Positions 6,850-15,838 of a stretch of DNA of 58,162 bases are shown here, piece by piece. The notes under the pieces were generated by a model. It did no database searches and was not told the origin of the DNA. It saw nothing but the letters and a program-made list of their open reading frames with translations. A program made the translations under genes and the position numbers. Numbering within the stretch: the stretch's first letter is position 1; each line of letters starts with the position of its first letter. This DNA comes from UBA10205 sp964373815 (GTDB lineage: Archaea > Iainarchaeota > Iainarchaeia > Iainarchaeales > Iainarchaeaceae): the NCBI GenBank assembly GCA_964373815.1, contig CAYJWI010000005.1:1-58162 (forward strand), read 5' to 3'.

Positions 6850-8796
6850 ATGAAAAACGCTATCCTGCTTGCACTGGCATTCCTTTTCGCGCTTAATACA
6901 GCCCATGCTGGGCTTTATGTAGGCTATGCCGATTCTGACTACAGGATAGAAGCGTATTACGGCGGCTCGTACAACTACTTTGCAACGCCTTACACTTACG
7001 CTTACGACAATTATTATTACTTTGATTCGCCCTACAGGGTCTACTCGCAGGGCTCATACTATTACTACCAGCCGGGATGGTACTCGTATTACGACACTTG
7101 GAGGCAGGCGCCGGACTGCATAGACTGCTACAATTACTACCCCTCGAATTATTACTATTACAATTCCGCGTGGAACTATTACCCGAACTGGCAGTACACC
7201 TACGGCCCAATGTATTACGGCTCTTATTACCTCCCGCTCTCACAGCCAACACTTACGGGCCAGCAGTTCCACCCGCAGAAAATCGCAGACTGCTCTCAGG
7301 CAGGCATAATTGCAGATTCGCTTAGCATTGCAGGCGGGGAAACGAAGAAAGTGACTGCATACCTCAACAATAATTCTGCAAGCGACCTCGACGTTGAAAA
7401 CGTCAATGTGAGGATAGAAGGCTTCGGGGCTTCGGCGGCAAGGCTCAAGTTCGACAAAGTTGTGCAGGCTGGGACTGCTGGAAAAATAGAATTTGAAATA
7501 AGCGCGGAAGATAGAAAAAGCACTGAAACCCTGAAAGCTAACATCGAAGCGGCTGCGACATTTAGGGACGGCACATTCTGCTCCGCTTCCGAAATACAGA
7601 AGGATTTCTCGGTGAGCGTTTATTCCAACGCGCAGCAGAACAATTTCACTGTGCAAAACCCGAACCTCTACAACAGCGCTACGCACTACAATGTGCAGGG
7701 AAGCACCTCATACAAGAGGGCGAAGGAGACGCAGCAGCAGTGGGTAGAAGTCAGCCCACAGGCAAGCAATACAAACTCCGTGCAAAATAATTATGCAGGG
7801 ACGCAAAACAGCGCGAGCAATGCATCTGCCAGCAATGCATCTGTTGCATACATGCAAAGCCAGAATGCTTCAAGCCAAAACGGTTCAGCACAGAACTATT
7901 CGGCAAACGGTGCTAACGGTGCTTATACAACTTACTACGGAGAAGCAAGGCTCGCGGCACAGAACTGCGAAGCGCTCAGCGTCGGAAAGGAAAACTTCTC
8001 AGTGGCATCAGGCGCCTCGAAGACAAAGTACTTCCAGCTGAGGAACTTTGCGGGCGAGGATTTCACGGTTGACAAAATCGAAGCCGCCGAGTACAGCCCT
8101 GACTTTTCAATAGAGGCGTCGAGGGACGCGACAAGGGTGTTCGCGGGAGAGACCGCAGCGCTGAAAATCAAAGTGCTCGCGGATGAAACGGAAGAGGACA
8201 GCACAGGGGCGGCTTACATAAAAGTGAGCGGCCACTACGGCTCAGGCCTCTTGTGCTCCGTATTTTCGGAAAACTTTTACATAGGCATCAACGGCAAGCC
8301 GGAAAACAGGGTAAATGGGATAAGGCTCAATGCCCCCGCAGAAGTTGGGATGGACGGCAGCTCCGGGTTTGCCGAATTCGAACTCGAGAACCCTTCAAAC
8401 AAGCAGGTGGCGGTTTTGCTCTCTTCGGATGATGTTTCAATCTCTCCTTCGAAGTTTGTCTTCGAGCCTAGCACGAAGGGGAAAAGGACATTCGCAGTGA
8501 ACGGCCTTGAGGGCAAAGGCGCAAGGGTCTACTTCAGCATTGTTGCGGATGGAGAGCAATTCCTCAAGAAGTACGTGAAAATCTCGCAGGCAGGCGGAAA
8601 TCAGGTTTACACCGAGCAGGCAAACCAGGTGAACGCAGAGGATGCCAACGCAAACATTGTTTCAAACACGCTCAAGGGAATACAGGGCGCTGTCGCGACA
8701 GGCTTTGCGGTGGTAAGCAGCAATGCGGGCGTCCTTGGGATAATCGTGCTCGTTGTGCTGATTGTCGGGCTGCTTGGAAGAAAACAGGAAGCGTAA
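6850..8796 (+). CDS. Tyr-rich surface protein with beta-sandwich domains and C-terminal anchor
   Basis: 648 residues. Residues 1-20 are a signal peptide (NAILLALAFLFALNTAHA). Residues about 21-135 are extremely rich in Tyr, with runs such as NYYYFDSPYRVY and SNYYYYNSAWNYY and one CIDC pair. Two related beta-sandwich-like domains follow (about 145-255 and 370-475), separated by an Asn/Ser/Ala/Gln linker full of N-glycosylation sequons (NAS, NGS, NYS). A third beta domain precedes a C-terminal helix (GIIVLVVLIVGLLG) ending in RKQEA. This fits a cell-envelope or S-layer-type protein. I cannot assign a family. Confidence 0.75.
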   Translation: MKNAILLALAFLFALNTAHAGLYVGYADSDYRIEAYYGGSYNYFATPYTYAYDNYYYFDSPYRVYSQGSYYYYQPGWYSYYDTWRQAPDCIDCYNYYPSNYYYYNSAWNYYPNWQYTYGPMYYGSYYLPLSQPTLTGQQFHPQKIADCSQAGIIADSLSIAGGETKKVTAYLNNNSASDLDVENVNVRIEGFGASAARLKFDKVVQAGTAGKIEFEISAEDRKSTETLKANIEAAATFRDGTFCSASEIQKDFSVSVYSNAQQNNFTVQNPNLYNSATHYNVQGSTSYKRAKETQQQWVEVSPQASNTNSVQNNYAGTQNSASNASASNASVAYMQSQNASSQNGSAQNYSANGANGAYTTYYGEARLAAQNCEALSVGKENFSVASGASKTKYFQLRNFAGEDFTVDKIEAAEYSPDFSIEASRDATRVFAGETAALKIKVLADETEEDSTGAAYIKVSGHYGSGLLCSVFSENFYIGINGKPENRVNGIRLNAPAEVGMDGSSGFAEFELENPSNKQVAVLLSSDDVSISPSKFVFEPSTKGKRTFAVNGLEGKGARVYFSIVADGEQFLKKYVKISQAGGNQVYTEQANQVNAEDANANIVSNTLKGIQGAVATGFAVVSSNAGVLGIIVLVVLIVGLLGRKQEA

Positions 8797-8829
8797 GGCT
8801 TTGCAAGCATAAACCTTTGAAAAACCAAA

Positions 8830-8838
8830 CATATATTA
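8830..8838 (+). promoter_or_regulatory. TATA box for the DsbA-like gene
   Basis: CATATATTA about 33-41 bases before the ATG at 8871. Transcription would start roughly ten bases before the ATG. Confidence 0.45.
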
Positions 8839-8870
8839 ACTAATTTTTACCCTATATAGACTTGGGTAAA

Positions 8871-10772
8871 ATGAATTCCGCAACCTCCAAAACGATTTTT
8901 GTGCTGTTTGTGCTGCTTGCCTTTGCAAGCTTTGTTTCTGCCGAGTGGTGGGGCTCTAGCCTCATCAGGGGCACGGGCAGCGTTGTCCTCGAATCAAGTG
9001 AACAGGCTAGCGCCAGTTCCGGGACAACGGCTGAAAAGCCCACAACCCCGACCGGCAGCAGCCTTTTGATTATCGAGTATTCTGATTTCCAGACCCCCTT
9101 CGGCGCGAAGTTTGCGAAGGACACGCTCCCGCAGATTCGGTGGGAATACGGCCCTAGGGTGGAAATAGTTTTCAGGCACTTCCCGCTCTCATTCAACCAA
9201 TTCGCCGAAAAAGCGGCAGAAGCCTCCGAGTGCGCGAGGAACCAGGGAAAATTCTGGGAATACCACGACATCCTCTACCAAAAGCAGGAGTTTCTGAGCA
9301 AGGACGCCCTGAACAGGTATGCGGGTTACGTAGGCCTTGACACTGAAAAGTTTGCGCAGTGCCTTAGCAGCGGCGAAATGGCTGGCCAAGTGAAGGCGGA
9401 TTTTGAGGAAGGCACAGCAAAGGGCGTTAGCGGCATACCGACATTTTTCATAGGAACCCAGGTGATTACCGGGGCGCAGCCATTCAGCGCCTTCAAGGAA
9501 GCGATTGACAGGGCACTTGGCGTCAAAAAAGATGAGGACATTTATGAATCCGTGAACTGTATATTCAGCGGCTCGCAGGAAACCCAGAAATGCTATTCCG
9601 ACACCGGGGTTTCATGTTATGGAGTTTATGATTGCAGCGCCAAGGTCGCGGGAGAGAAAGGCAGGCAAGTCATCTGGAAGAGCCCGTGCGAATACGGCTA
9701 CCAGTACACCACCATGGACGGGCAGGGCGAGAGGGTAAAGTTCGATTGCAGCACAACTCCTAGCGTCCCTGGACCGACAGATACTGTACCAGTGGAAATC
9801 CTCTATGAGCAGGTGAAATGCGTTTTCAACAACTCGCCGAACAAGGTAGAGGAGTGCTATTCGGATTATGGAAGTTGCTCGGGAAACCCCGCATGCATTG
9901 TCGAGGTGAAAGGCAAGGCCTACACCACAATCGGCTGGAAGAGCACCTGCGGCGGATACGCCTACACGAAAATTGACGGCGAGAACGACTATGCGGTTTT
10001 TGAATGCACAAGGCCGACGACAGAGCCGAAAGAGCCGGCCGGCCCGTTTGTTTCCGAAGCCGTGAAGTGCCTCTTCGAGAATTCAAGCGAGGAGCAGAAG
10101 TGCTATGAAGATTCAGGGGTAGGGACCGGATGCAGCGGAAAAGAAAGGTGCTCGGTGAATGTGAAGGGCGAAAAAGGGCGCAGGATGATATGGAAGAGCT
10201 CGTGCGGCGGCTATGCTTACCTCGTATTTGACGGCGAGAACGAATATGCCAAGTTTGATTGCACCCTAGTAGTAGCAGGTGAGCCGAAAGAGCCTGCAAA
10301 ACCCGGCGAAAAAGAGCCCACAAAGCCGGGAGATTACCCTTCATACTGCAATGAGGGCGATACGAGGAATTATGATTGCGGCAACGGGACAAAAGTTACC
10401 TGGTGCAGCTGCATAGGCGGAAACTGGAAATGCGCTGAAGCGCCGGAAAACGCGTGCCAGCAGAAACAGGAACCAGTATGCAACGGCTGCGTTGGCGGCA
10501 ACGGGACATGCCTGCAGGCGGGGACAAGGCTGCTCTTGGAAAGTGATGCATTCCCCACAAGCGGAGATGCATATTACTGCGATTCTGACACAAAATTCAA
10601 ATTACAAAAGAAAGACGGCGAAACCTGCCAGAACAATTTCGAGTGCACGACCAACACATGCAGCGACGGGGTGTGCATAAACCTGCAGGCGCAAATAAAG
10701 GAAACAAGGAATATCCTCCAGCAGCTAATCGACTGGCTTACTTCAATCTTCGGATTTCGGCAGGGGAAATAA
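8871..10772 (+). CDS. secreted DsbA-like thioredoxin-fold protein with Cys-rich repeats; active-site CxxC lost
   Basis: 633 residues from the ATG at 8871 (a TTG at 8862 is also in frame). A signal peptide precedes a DsbA-type thioredoxin fold at about residues 60-220. It keeps the EYSDFQ lead-in and the cis-proline loop (GVSGIPTFFIG), but the CPxC active site reads TPFG. Three repeats of about 70 residues follow. Each has a Cys near its start, a KCYSD/ECYSD/KCYED motif, an IWKS/GWKS-C segment and ends in F(D/E)C. Then come Cys-rich segments. Extracellular location is inferred from the signal peptide. Without the CxxC it cannot do dithiol chemistry in the usual way. Confidence 0.8.
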   Translation: MNSATSKTIFVLFVLLAFASFVSAEWWGSSLIRGTGSVVLESSEQASASSGTTAEKPTTPTGSSLLIIEYSDFQTPFGAKFAKDTLPQIRWEYGPRVEIVFRHFPLSFNQFAEKAAEASECARNQGKFWEYHDILYQKQEFLSKDALNRYAGYVGLDTEKFAQCLSSGEMAGQVKADFEEGTAKGVSGIPTFFIGTQVITGAQPFSAFKEAIDRALGVKKDEDIYESVNCIFSGSQETQKCYSDTGVSCYGVYDCSAKVAGEKGRQVIWKSPCEYGYQYTTMDGQGERVKFDCSTTPSVPGPTDTVPVEILYEQVKCVFNNSPNKVEECYSDYGSCSGNPACIVEVKGKAYTTIGWKSTCGGYAYTKIDGENDYAVFECTRPTTEPKEPAGPFVSEAVKCLFENSSEEQKCYEDSGVGTGCSGKERCSVNVKGEKGRRMIWKSSCGGYAYLVFDGENEYAKFDCTLVVAGEPKEPAKPGEKEPTKPGDYPSYCNEGDTRNYDCGNGTKVTWCSCIGGNWKCAEAPENACQQKQEPVCNGCVGGNGTCLQAGTRLLLESDAFPTSGDAYYCDSDTKFKLQKKDGETCQNNFECTTNTCSDGVCINLQAQIKETRNILQQLIDWLTSIFGFRQGK

Positions 10773-10846
10773 GGTGACGGCGTAAATGGGCCAAGCAGCA
10801 GGCGTAAAAGTCTACTTTATTAACAACCTCAAATCAACAATTTGTC

Positions 10847-11761
10847 ATGTTTTCTGTGTGCATTCCTGTCTGGAATGAAGAGGAATCCATAAACAGGATA
10901 GCGGACAATGTAAGGGAGTCGTCACTCTGGCAAGAACCTGGTGGGGAAAAGGAACTTATTTTCTGCATAAACGGAAGCACTGACAAAAGCGAAAGCATAG
11001 CGCGCGGAATAGCGGAAAAAGACCCACGGGTCAAGCTTATTGTACTCCCAAAGAAAGGCAAGAACCTTGCATGGAACGAACTTGTTCGAAGAAGCAGGAA
11101 GTCTTCAGACATACTTTTCTTTGTGGATGCGGACGTGCTGCTTGAAAGGGACACACTTTCCAAGCTCAAAAGTGAGCTTGAAAAAGCACCCGCCATCGCA
11201 GTGGCAGGGGCAATAAACAGGATAATTAACGAGGAAACAAAGCCGGCAGAGCTGTTCAGGAGAAGAACAATTAGGCTGGACAAAAAACTCAGGCAATACC
11301 CTGAATACATAAACGGGAGGTGCTATGCAATCAGGAGGGTGGAGGCCGAAAAAATCACCATGCCAAGCGACCAGAGGATACACGAAGATGCACTGCTTAC
11401 ACTGTTTTTCAGGAGACGGTTTAGGGTAGTGGGTGATGCAGAAGTTTATTCACATGCACCCAGTCTACGGGATTTGCAGAGGCAGAGAATGAGGGCTTTT
11501 GCCTCTAGCATCCTTATCAGGAAACACTTTCCAGAACTTGTACCTGGGCTTGATGAAATGCTGGCGGGTTGGAAAAATGTAATGGAAGAAGGACAAAAAA
11601 AGAGAGCCATGTGGAAAAGGCCTATTTTCGGTTTACTCCATGGTTCCTTAGATGCACTTGCAATGGCTAGGGCAAGGGCTGCAATTGGCTTGGGTCGGGA
11701 CACCTGGAAAAAAACCCCATCAACAAAAAACCGCCCGAAGCCGAAAACTAAAGCTTTTTAA
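10847..11761 (+). CDS. family 2 (GT-A fold) glycosyltransferase
   Basis: 304 residues. N-terminal VCIPVWNEEESI, the substrate-binding FCINGSTDKSE, and the metal-binding FFVDADV (a DxD-type motif) are typical of GT2 enzymes. NGRCYAIRR and HEDALLTLFF are later motifs. No transmembrane helix is evident, and the C-terminus is basic. A role in glycosylating surface proteins or lipids is inferred from the upstream surface-protein genes. CTTTATTAAC at 10815-10824 is a TATA box at leaderless spacing. Confidence 0.85.
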   Translation: MFSVCIPVWNEEESINRIADNVRESSLWQEPGGEKELIFCINGSTDKSESIARGIAEKDPRVKLIVLPKKGKNLAWNELVRRSRKSSDILFFVDADVLLERDTLSKLKSELEKAPAIAVAGAINRIINEETKPAELFRRRTIRLDKKLRQYPEYINGRCYAIRRVEAEKITMPSDQRIHEDALLTLFFRRRFRVVGDAEVYSHAPSLRDLQRQRMRAFASSILIRKHFPELVPGLDEMLAGWKNVMEEGQKKRAMWKRPIFGLLHGSLDALAMARARAAIGLGRDTWKKTPSTKNRPKPKTKAF

Positions 11762-11944
11762 AGCCTCTTGGGCGGTATTAATTGTCGGTGTACACTGTAT
11801 CTGGAGAGAATCTTCTTCGGATATAAATGCACAAAAATGGCTCTTTTTGGAGTTTTTTTTTGGCATTAAGAGGCAAATAATCCCCTTTCGGTGAGAGGGG
11901 CAATTTGGGCCTTCAGTACGCTTTTTGGGAAATGGGTTGGAAAC
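11762..11944 (+). promoter_or_regulatory. promoter and structured leader of the ribosomal-protein operon
   Basis: A TATA box (GATATAAAT, 11820-11828) is followed by T-tracts (11843-11861). An 8-bp hairpin, CCCCTTTC-GGT-GAGAGGGG (11882-11900), lies in what should be a leader of about 95 nt before uL3. The T-tracts may terminate the upstream glycosyltransferase transcript. There is only a weak ribosome-binding site (GGTTGG) just before the uL3 ATG. Confidence 0.45.
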
Positions 11945-12964
11945 ATGGCGCATAAACCACGCTCGGGGTCAATCGGGTATTATCCAAGGGTCAGGGCAAA
12001 GAGGGAGACCGCCATATTCACAACTTTTGTCCCATCCGATTCAAAGGAAGCAAAGCCCAGGAACTTTTTCGGCTACAAGGCAGGAATGGTGCATCTCTTC
12101 GGCAAGAACGCGCACGAGAAAAGCCAGAGCTTTGGGCAGGAGACAATGATACCCTCAACAGTGATCGAGTGCCCGCCCGCAAAAATAATCGGGGCGAGGG
12201 TTTACGGAAACACCACTTACGGCCTTACAGCGCTCGGCGAAGCAACCACCGACAAGGTGGAGAAGAACCTGCGCAAAAAAATAAAGGCATTCAAAAAGCA
12301 CGGGACAAAAAAGAAAGAGGACAAAAAATACTGGACAGTAGAGGAGCTCGAAAAGCTCAAGGAAAAGGCAGTCAAGGTTGCCCTTATAGCTGAATTCCAG
12401 CCCGGCCTTACGGGTTTTGGGAAGAAGAAAGCCGATATTGTTGAGATAAACATCTCCGGCAATGTCGAGCAGCAGTTCGCGTTCGCGAAGGAAAAGTTCG
12501 GAAAGGAGATGCGCATCTCCGAGGTCTTCGCCCCTTCGCAGTTCATTGATGTAAAGGCAGTGGACAAGGGAAAAGGCTTTTCAGGAGTAGTAAAGCGGTT
12601 CGGCGTAAAGGTGCACAGGCCAAAAGCCAAAAAGCACAGGTATGTCGGAAGCATAGGGCCATGGCACCCAGCGACAGTCATGTGGACCGTGGCAAGGGCG
12701 GGGCAGCTAGGATACCAGACGCGCACGGAGTACAACAAGAGAATACTCATAATGGACGGCAACCCTTCGGCGATAAACCCGAAGGCGGGGTTTCTCAATT
12801 ACGGCAACGTGAAGAATGAGTATATTGTGATTTCAGGTTCAGCCCCGGGCCCTGCGAAGAGGATAGTCGCGCTAAGGCACGCGGCGAGAAACCACGATGT
12901 CAACATGGCAAAATATTCTGATATAAAAGTTCCGCACGTGGACACAGGGGTGAAGATTGCATGA
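11945..12964 (+). CDS. rpl3: 50S ribosomal protein uL3
   Basis: 339 residues. Starts MAHKPRSGSIGYYPRVRAKRE, the archaeal uL3 N-terminus. The frame is open from a GTG at 11891, but homology sets the ATG at 11945. The internal loop KRFGVKVHRPKAKKHR and PWHPATVMWT reach toward the peptidyl transferase centre. First gene of the long operon; its end overlaps the uL4 start (ATGA). Confidence 0.98.
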   Translation: MAHKPRSGSIGYYPRVRAKRETAIFTTFVPSDSKEAKPRNFFGYKAGMVHLFGKNAHEKSQSFGQETMIPSTVIECPPAKIIGARVYGNTTYGLTALGEATTDKVEKNLRKKIKAFKKHGTKKKEDKKYWTVEELEKLKEKAVKVALIAEFQPGLTGFGKKKADIVEINISGNVEQQFAFAKEKFGKEMRISEVFAPSQFIDVKAVDKGKGFSGVVKRFGVKVHRPKAKKHRYVGSIGPWHPATVMWTVARAGQLGYQTRTEYNKRILIMDGNPSAINPKAGFLNYGNVKNEYIVISGSAPGPAKRIVALRHAARNHDVNMAKYSDIKVPHVDTGVKIA

Positions 12965-13848
12965 AGGCAGCAGTGGTCTCGCTCGACGGGAAAAAGGTTT
13001 CCGACATGGAACTCCCTGAACAGTTCAGCGCGCAGGTGGATGAGCCTCTCATAAGAAGGGCGGTGCTCTCGATACAGTCAGCTTCAGTGCAGACAAAATA
13101 CCCCTGGCCAATGGCGGGAAGGTATAACACTGCAACTTATATCGGCTCTAGGGGAAAGCCAACAATGCACAGGACAATCAATGTCGGGCACGCGAGAAAA
13201 CCGAGGCTCAAGAACCGCAGGGGCCTGCTCTACGGCCAAGTCGCAGGAATCCCGGGAGTCATGAAAGGGCCCAAGGCGCACCCGCCAAAGGCGATGAAAA
13301 TCTGGGCGGAGAAAATAAACAGGCAGGAGAAGAGGAAGGCAACGGAGTCCGCGATTGCGGCTACCGGAAAGGCGGAAATTGTCAAGGCAAGGGGGCACTT
13401 GTTTTCGGAAAAAACTTCATTCCCAATTGTGGTTGAAACAAAACTCGAGGAGCTCGCAAAGACAAGCGAAGTAAGGAAGGCCTTTGAAGCGCTCGGGATT
13501 TGGCAGGATGTTGAAAAGGCGCAGTCAAAGAGGAAAGTGCGCGCGGGAAAGGGCAAGAAGAGGGGAAGAAGGTACAAGGACCGCAAAAGCATACTCGTTG
13601 TCGCCGCGGATACCGGAAAGATTTTCAGGGGGGCCAGGAACATTTACGGAGTCGATGTTGTCAGGGTAAGGGAAGTTAACGCCGATGCGCTCGCGCCCGG
13701 CGGAAGCCCGGGAAGGCTCACAGTGTGGACAGAGAAGGCGGTAAAAGAGCTCGCAGGCGAAGGCAGGCAGGAGAGCGCGAAAGCGGATTCTGGGAAGGCT
13801 CGGCAAGCCGGCAAAGAGAAAGTTGTTGCCAAAGCGGTGGCGAAGTGA
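12961..13848 (+). CDS. rpl4: 50S ribosomal protein uL4
   Basis: 295 residues. The extended loop lining the exit tunnel is recognisable (GRYNTATYIGSRGKPTMHRTINVGHARKPRL region), as is GRRYKDRKSILVVAADTG. The C-terminal 35-40 residues are a Lys/Ala/Glu-rich tail. Translationally coupled to uL3 by an ATGA overlap. Confidence 0.97.
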   Translation: MKAAVVSLDGKKVSDMELPEQFSAQVDEPLIRRAVLSIQSASVQTKYPWPMAGRYNTATYIGSRGKPTMHRTINVGHARKPRLKNRRGLLYGQVAGIPGVMKGPKAHPPKAMKIWAEKINRQEKRKATESAIAATGKAEIVKARGHLFSEKTSFPIVVETKLEELAKTSEVRKAFEALGIWQDVEKAQSKRKVRAGKGKKRGRRYKDRKSILVVAADTGKIFRGARNIYGVDVVRVREVNADALAPGGSPGRLTVWTEKAVKELAGEGRQESAKADSGKARQAGKEKVVAKAVAK

Positions 13849-13860
13849 AAGGTGGATTAT

Positions 13861-14454
13861 ATGGCTGAACAGAAAAAAAACGCGCAGAAATGGGAAGAGC
13901 ACATGGAAAAGAAAGCCAAGGGCTCCAAAACGGATGATAGCGAAATAATCAGGCCTGCAAAAAAGGCGCCCAATGCGGCAGGGCAGGGGAAAACCGAGGC
14001 AGGGGCGCAAGTGGAAAGAGTGGAAGCCAAAGCAGTTGCAAAACCTGCCGTGGCAACACAGGCAGAGCAGGAGAAAACTGAAGCAAAGGCGCAGGCAAAA
14101 CAGGATAAAAGCCAGGCAAAAGCCGCCGCGCCAAAACCAGCGCAAAAAGCTTCCCCACAGCCGCCAGCAAAGGAAGCCACAATCGAGGAAAAAATGAGGG
14201 ACATGGAAATACTAAAGCACCCGCTGGTCACGGAAAAGGCAGTGAACATGATTGAATCTGAAAACAAGCTAACATTCGTTGTTGATTCCAAGGCGACAAA
14301 ACCGACAATACGCAAAGCCGTCGAATCGCTCTACAAGGTAAAGGTTAATAGCGTAAACATCCTGCGCGACATGAAGGCGCGCAAGAGGGCGATAGTCACC
14401 CTCTCGAAGGAATTCAAGGCAGGAGACATCGCGACAAAACTGGGAGTTGTATAA
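13861..14454 (+). CDS. rpl23: 50S ribosomal protein uL23 with a long N-terminal extension
   Basis: 197 residues, more than twice the usual length. The conserved uL23 domain starts near residue 115 (MEILKHPLVTEKA) and ends KLGVV. The first 115 residues are an Ala/Lys/Gln/Glu-rich extension. Its first part (about residues 6-38: NAQKWEEHMEKK..DDSEIIRP.KKAPN) is nearly identical to the N-terminus of eL32 further down the operon. uL23 sits at the peptide exit and is the docking site of SRP in other ribosomes. A GTG at 13852 is in frame, but the ATG at 13861 is preferred. Confidence 0.95.
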   Translation: MAEQKKNAQKWEEHMEKKAKGSKTDDSEIIRPAKKAPNAAGQGKTEAGAQVERVEAKAVAKPAVATQAEQEKTEAKAQAKQDKSQAKAAAPKPAQKASPQPPAKEATIEEKMRDMEILKHPLVTEKAVNMIESENKLTFVVDSKATKPTIRKAVESLYKVKVNSVNILRDMKARKRAIVTLSKEFKAGDIATKLGVV

Positions 14455-14475
14455 TTTTTACAATCAGGTGAAAAA

Positions 14476-15198
14476 ATGCCTAAACGCCTGAAGACACAAA
14501 GAAGGGGCGCGGGAAGCCCGATTTACGCCGCCACAATGAACGGAGTTGGCGAGGCAAAATACCTTAGCTATGACTCGCTCTCGAACAAAACAATCAACGG
14601 CGAAATCATCGAGCTCATCAATGACCCGGCAAGGACGAGCGTTCTTGCAAGGATTTCTTACGATAACGGGAAGGAAGAATTCGAAATCGCGGCGGAAGGC
14701 ACATACCTCGGCCAGAGGGTCCAACAGGGGGTTGATGCTGCGCTTGAGATAGGGAACGTAAAACCGGTTGGAAGCTGCGCGGAAGGCTGCCCGGTGTTCA
14801 ACATCGAAAGGCTGCCCGGCGATGGCGGAAGCCTTGTGAGGAGCTCCGGGATGTACGGGCTTATAATGACAAAAGAGAAGGGGAAGGTGTATGTCAAGAT
14901 GCCTTCCGGAAAAACAATCGAGCTAAGCCCCGAGTGCAGGGCGACAATAGGCTGCTCTGGCGGGGGCGGAAGGAAGGACAAGCCATACATCAAGGCGGGG
15001 AGAAGGCACTTTGCGATGAGGGGAAAGCACAAGAAGTATCCATATGTTAGGGGAATTGCGATGAACGCGCTAAACCACCCATTCGGCGGGGCGAACCACC
15101 ATCCCGGAAAATCGAAGTCAACCTCGAGGCACGCAGCCCCGGGAAGAAAGGTCGGGGACATTGCGTCGAGCAGGACAGGAAGGAGGAAGAAGAATTAA
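14476..15198 (+). CDS. rpl2: 50S ribosomal protein uL2
   Basis: 240 residues. MPKRLKTQRRGAGSPIY and the C-terminal AMNALNHPFGGANHHPGKSKS with the conserved peptidyl-transferase-near His residues are typical of archaeal uL2. AGGTGA precedes the ATG. Required for subunit association and the peptidyl transferase centre. Confidence 0.98.
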   Translation: MPKRLKTQRRGAGSPIYAATMNGVGEAKYLSYDSLSNKTINGEIIELINDPARTSVLARISYDNGKEEFEIAAEGTYLGQRVQQGVDAALEIGNVKPVGSCAEGCPVFNIERLPGDGGSLVRSSGMYGLIMTKEKGKVYVKMPSGKTIELSPECRATIGCSGGGGRKDKPYIKAGRRHFAMRGKHKKYPYVRGIAMNALNHPFGGANHHPGKSKSTSRHAAPGRKVGDIASSRTGRRKKN

Positions 15199-15223
15199 AA
15201 TTTTTTAATCAGGATGTGCATGT

Positions 15224-15634
15224 ATGGCAAGAAAAGATTTCACTTTCAGGGGAAAAACGCTCGAGGAGCTCTCTCTTATGAGCATCGAGGAATTCGCGAA
15301 GCTCTGCACCTCGAGGGCGAGAAGGACGATACGCAAGAACGGGCTCGAGCTAAAGAAGCTCCTAAAGAAAGTTAAGAAGGCGCAGGAAACAATAAAGGCG
15401 GGAAAGTTCGCAAAACCGGTCAAGACGCACAACAGGGACAACATCGTGGTGCCTGAAATGCTAGGGGTAACAATCGGGGTTTACAACGGAAAGGAATTCG
15501 TGAACGTCGAGATAAAGGAAAAAATGCTCGGCCACTACCTTGGCGAATACGTGCTCACAAGAAAGAAGCTCACGCACGGAAAGGCGGGAATAGGCGCAAC
15601 GAGGAGCTCGACTGCGATAACGGCGAGAGGATGA
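15224..15634 (+). CDS. rps19: 30S ribosomal protein uS19
   Basis: 136 residues. Contains RDNIVVPEMLGVTIGVYNG and the C-terminal HYLGEYVLTRK..HGKAGIGATRSS, diagnostic of archaeal uS19. It lies in the 30S head near the A site. An unusually long spacer of 204 bases for this operon follows, holding two structured elements. Confidence 0.98.
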   Translation: MARKDFTFRGKTLEELSLMSIEEFAKLCTSRARRTIRKNGLELKKLLKKVKKAQETIKAGKFAKPVKTHNRDNIVVPEMLGVTIGVYNGKEFVNVEIKEKMLGHYLGEYVLTRKKLTHGKAGIGATRSSTAITARG

Positions 15635-15658
15635 GGGTAATGAATAGATGGAAAATAG

Positions 15659-15731
15659 TTGCGAACGCAGTGAGCAAGTTCTGCCAAGCCCAAGCTATGG
15701 CGGAACGCTCTACCGCCGTGAGCATGACGGC
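15659..15731 (+). promoter_or_regulatory. pseudoknot element, copy 1 (first of a tandem pair before uL22)
   Basis: Pairings by eye: TTGC/GCAA (15659-15662 with 15674-15677); an 8-bp hairpin TTCTGCCA/TGGCGGAA (15679-15686 with 15698-15705) capped by AGC-CCAA-GCT; then an H-type pseudoknot with stem 1 GCTC/GAGC (15707-15710 with 15720-15723) and stem 2 GCCGT/ACGGC (15715-15719 with 15727-15731). No base separates stem 2's first strand from stem 1's second. The same layout recurs in copies 2-4 with different stem sequences. Confidence 0.6.
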
Positions 15732-15769
15732 GCGAGGATGATGATAATGAAAACAATTGAAATGATGCG

Positions 15770-15837
15770 TTGCGGAGCAAGGCCTATCGAGGCACAAGCC
15801 GAAGATAGGGCGCTCTCCCAACCGGAGCAGGCGGTTG
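15770..15837 (+). promoter_or_regulatory. pseudoknot element, copy 2 (abuts the uL22 start codon)
   Basis: TTGC/GCAA (15770-15773 with 15777-15780); hairpin CCTATC/GATAGG (15783-15788 with 15804-15809) with tandem-GA internal loop and GGC-ACAA-GCC cap; pseudoknot stem 1 GCTC/GAGC (15812-15815 with 15825-15828), stem 2 CAACCG/CGGTTG (15819-15824 with 15832-15837). The uL22 ATG is at 15839, one base after stem 2. GGAG, the only Shine-Dalgarno-like sequence here, lies inside the pseudoknot. This suggests control of uL22 translation. Confidence 0.65.
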
Positions 15838-15838
15838 C

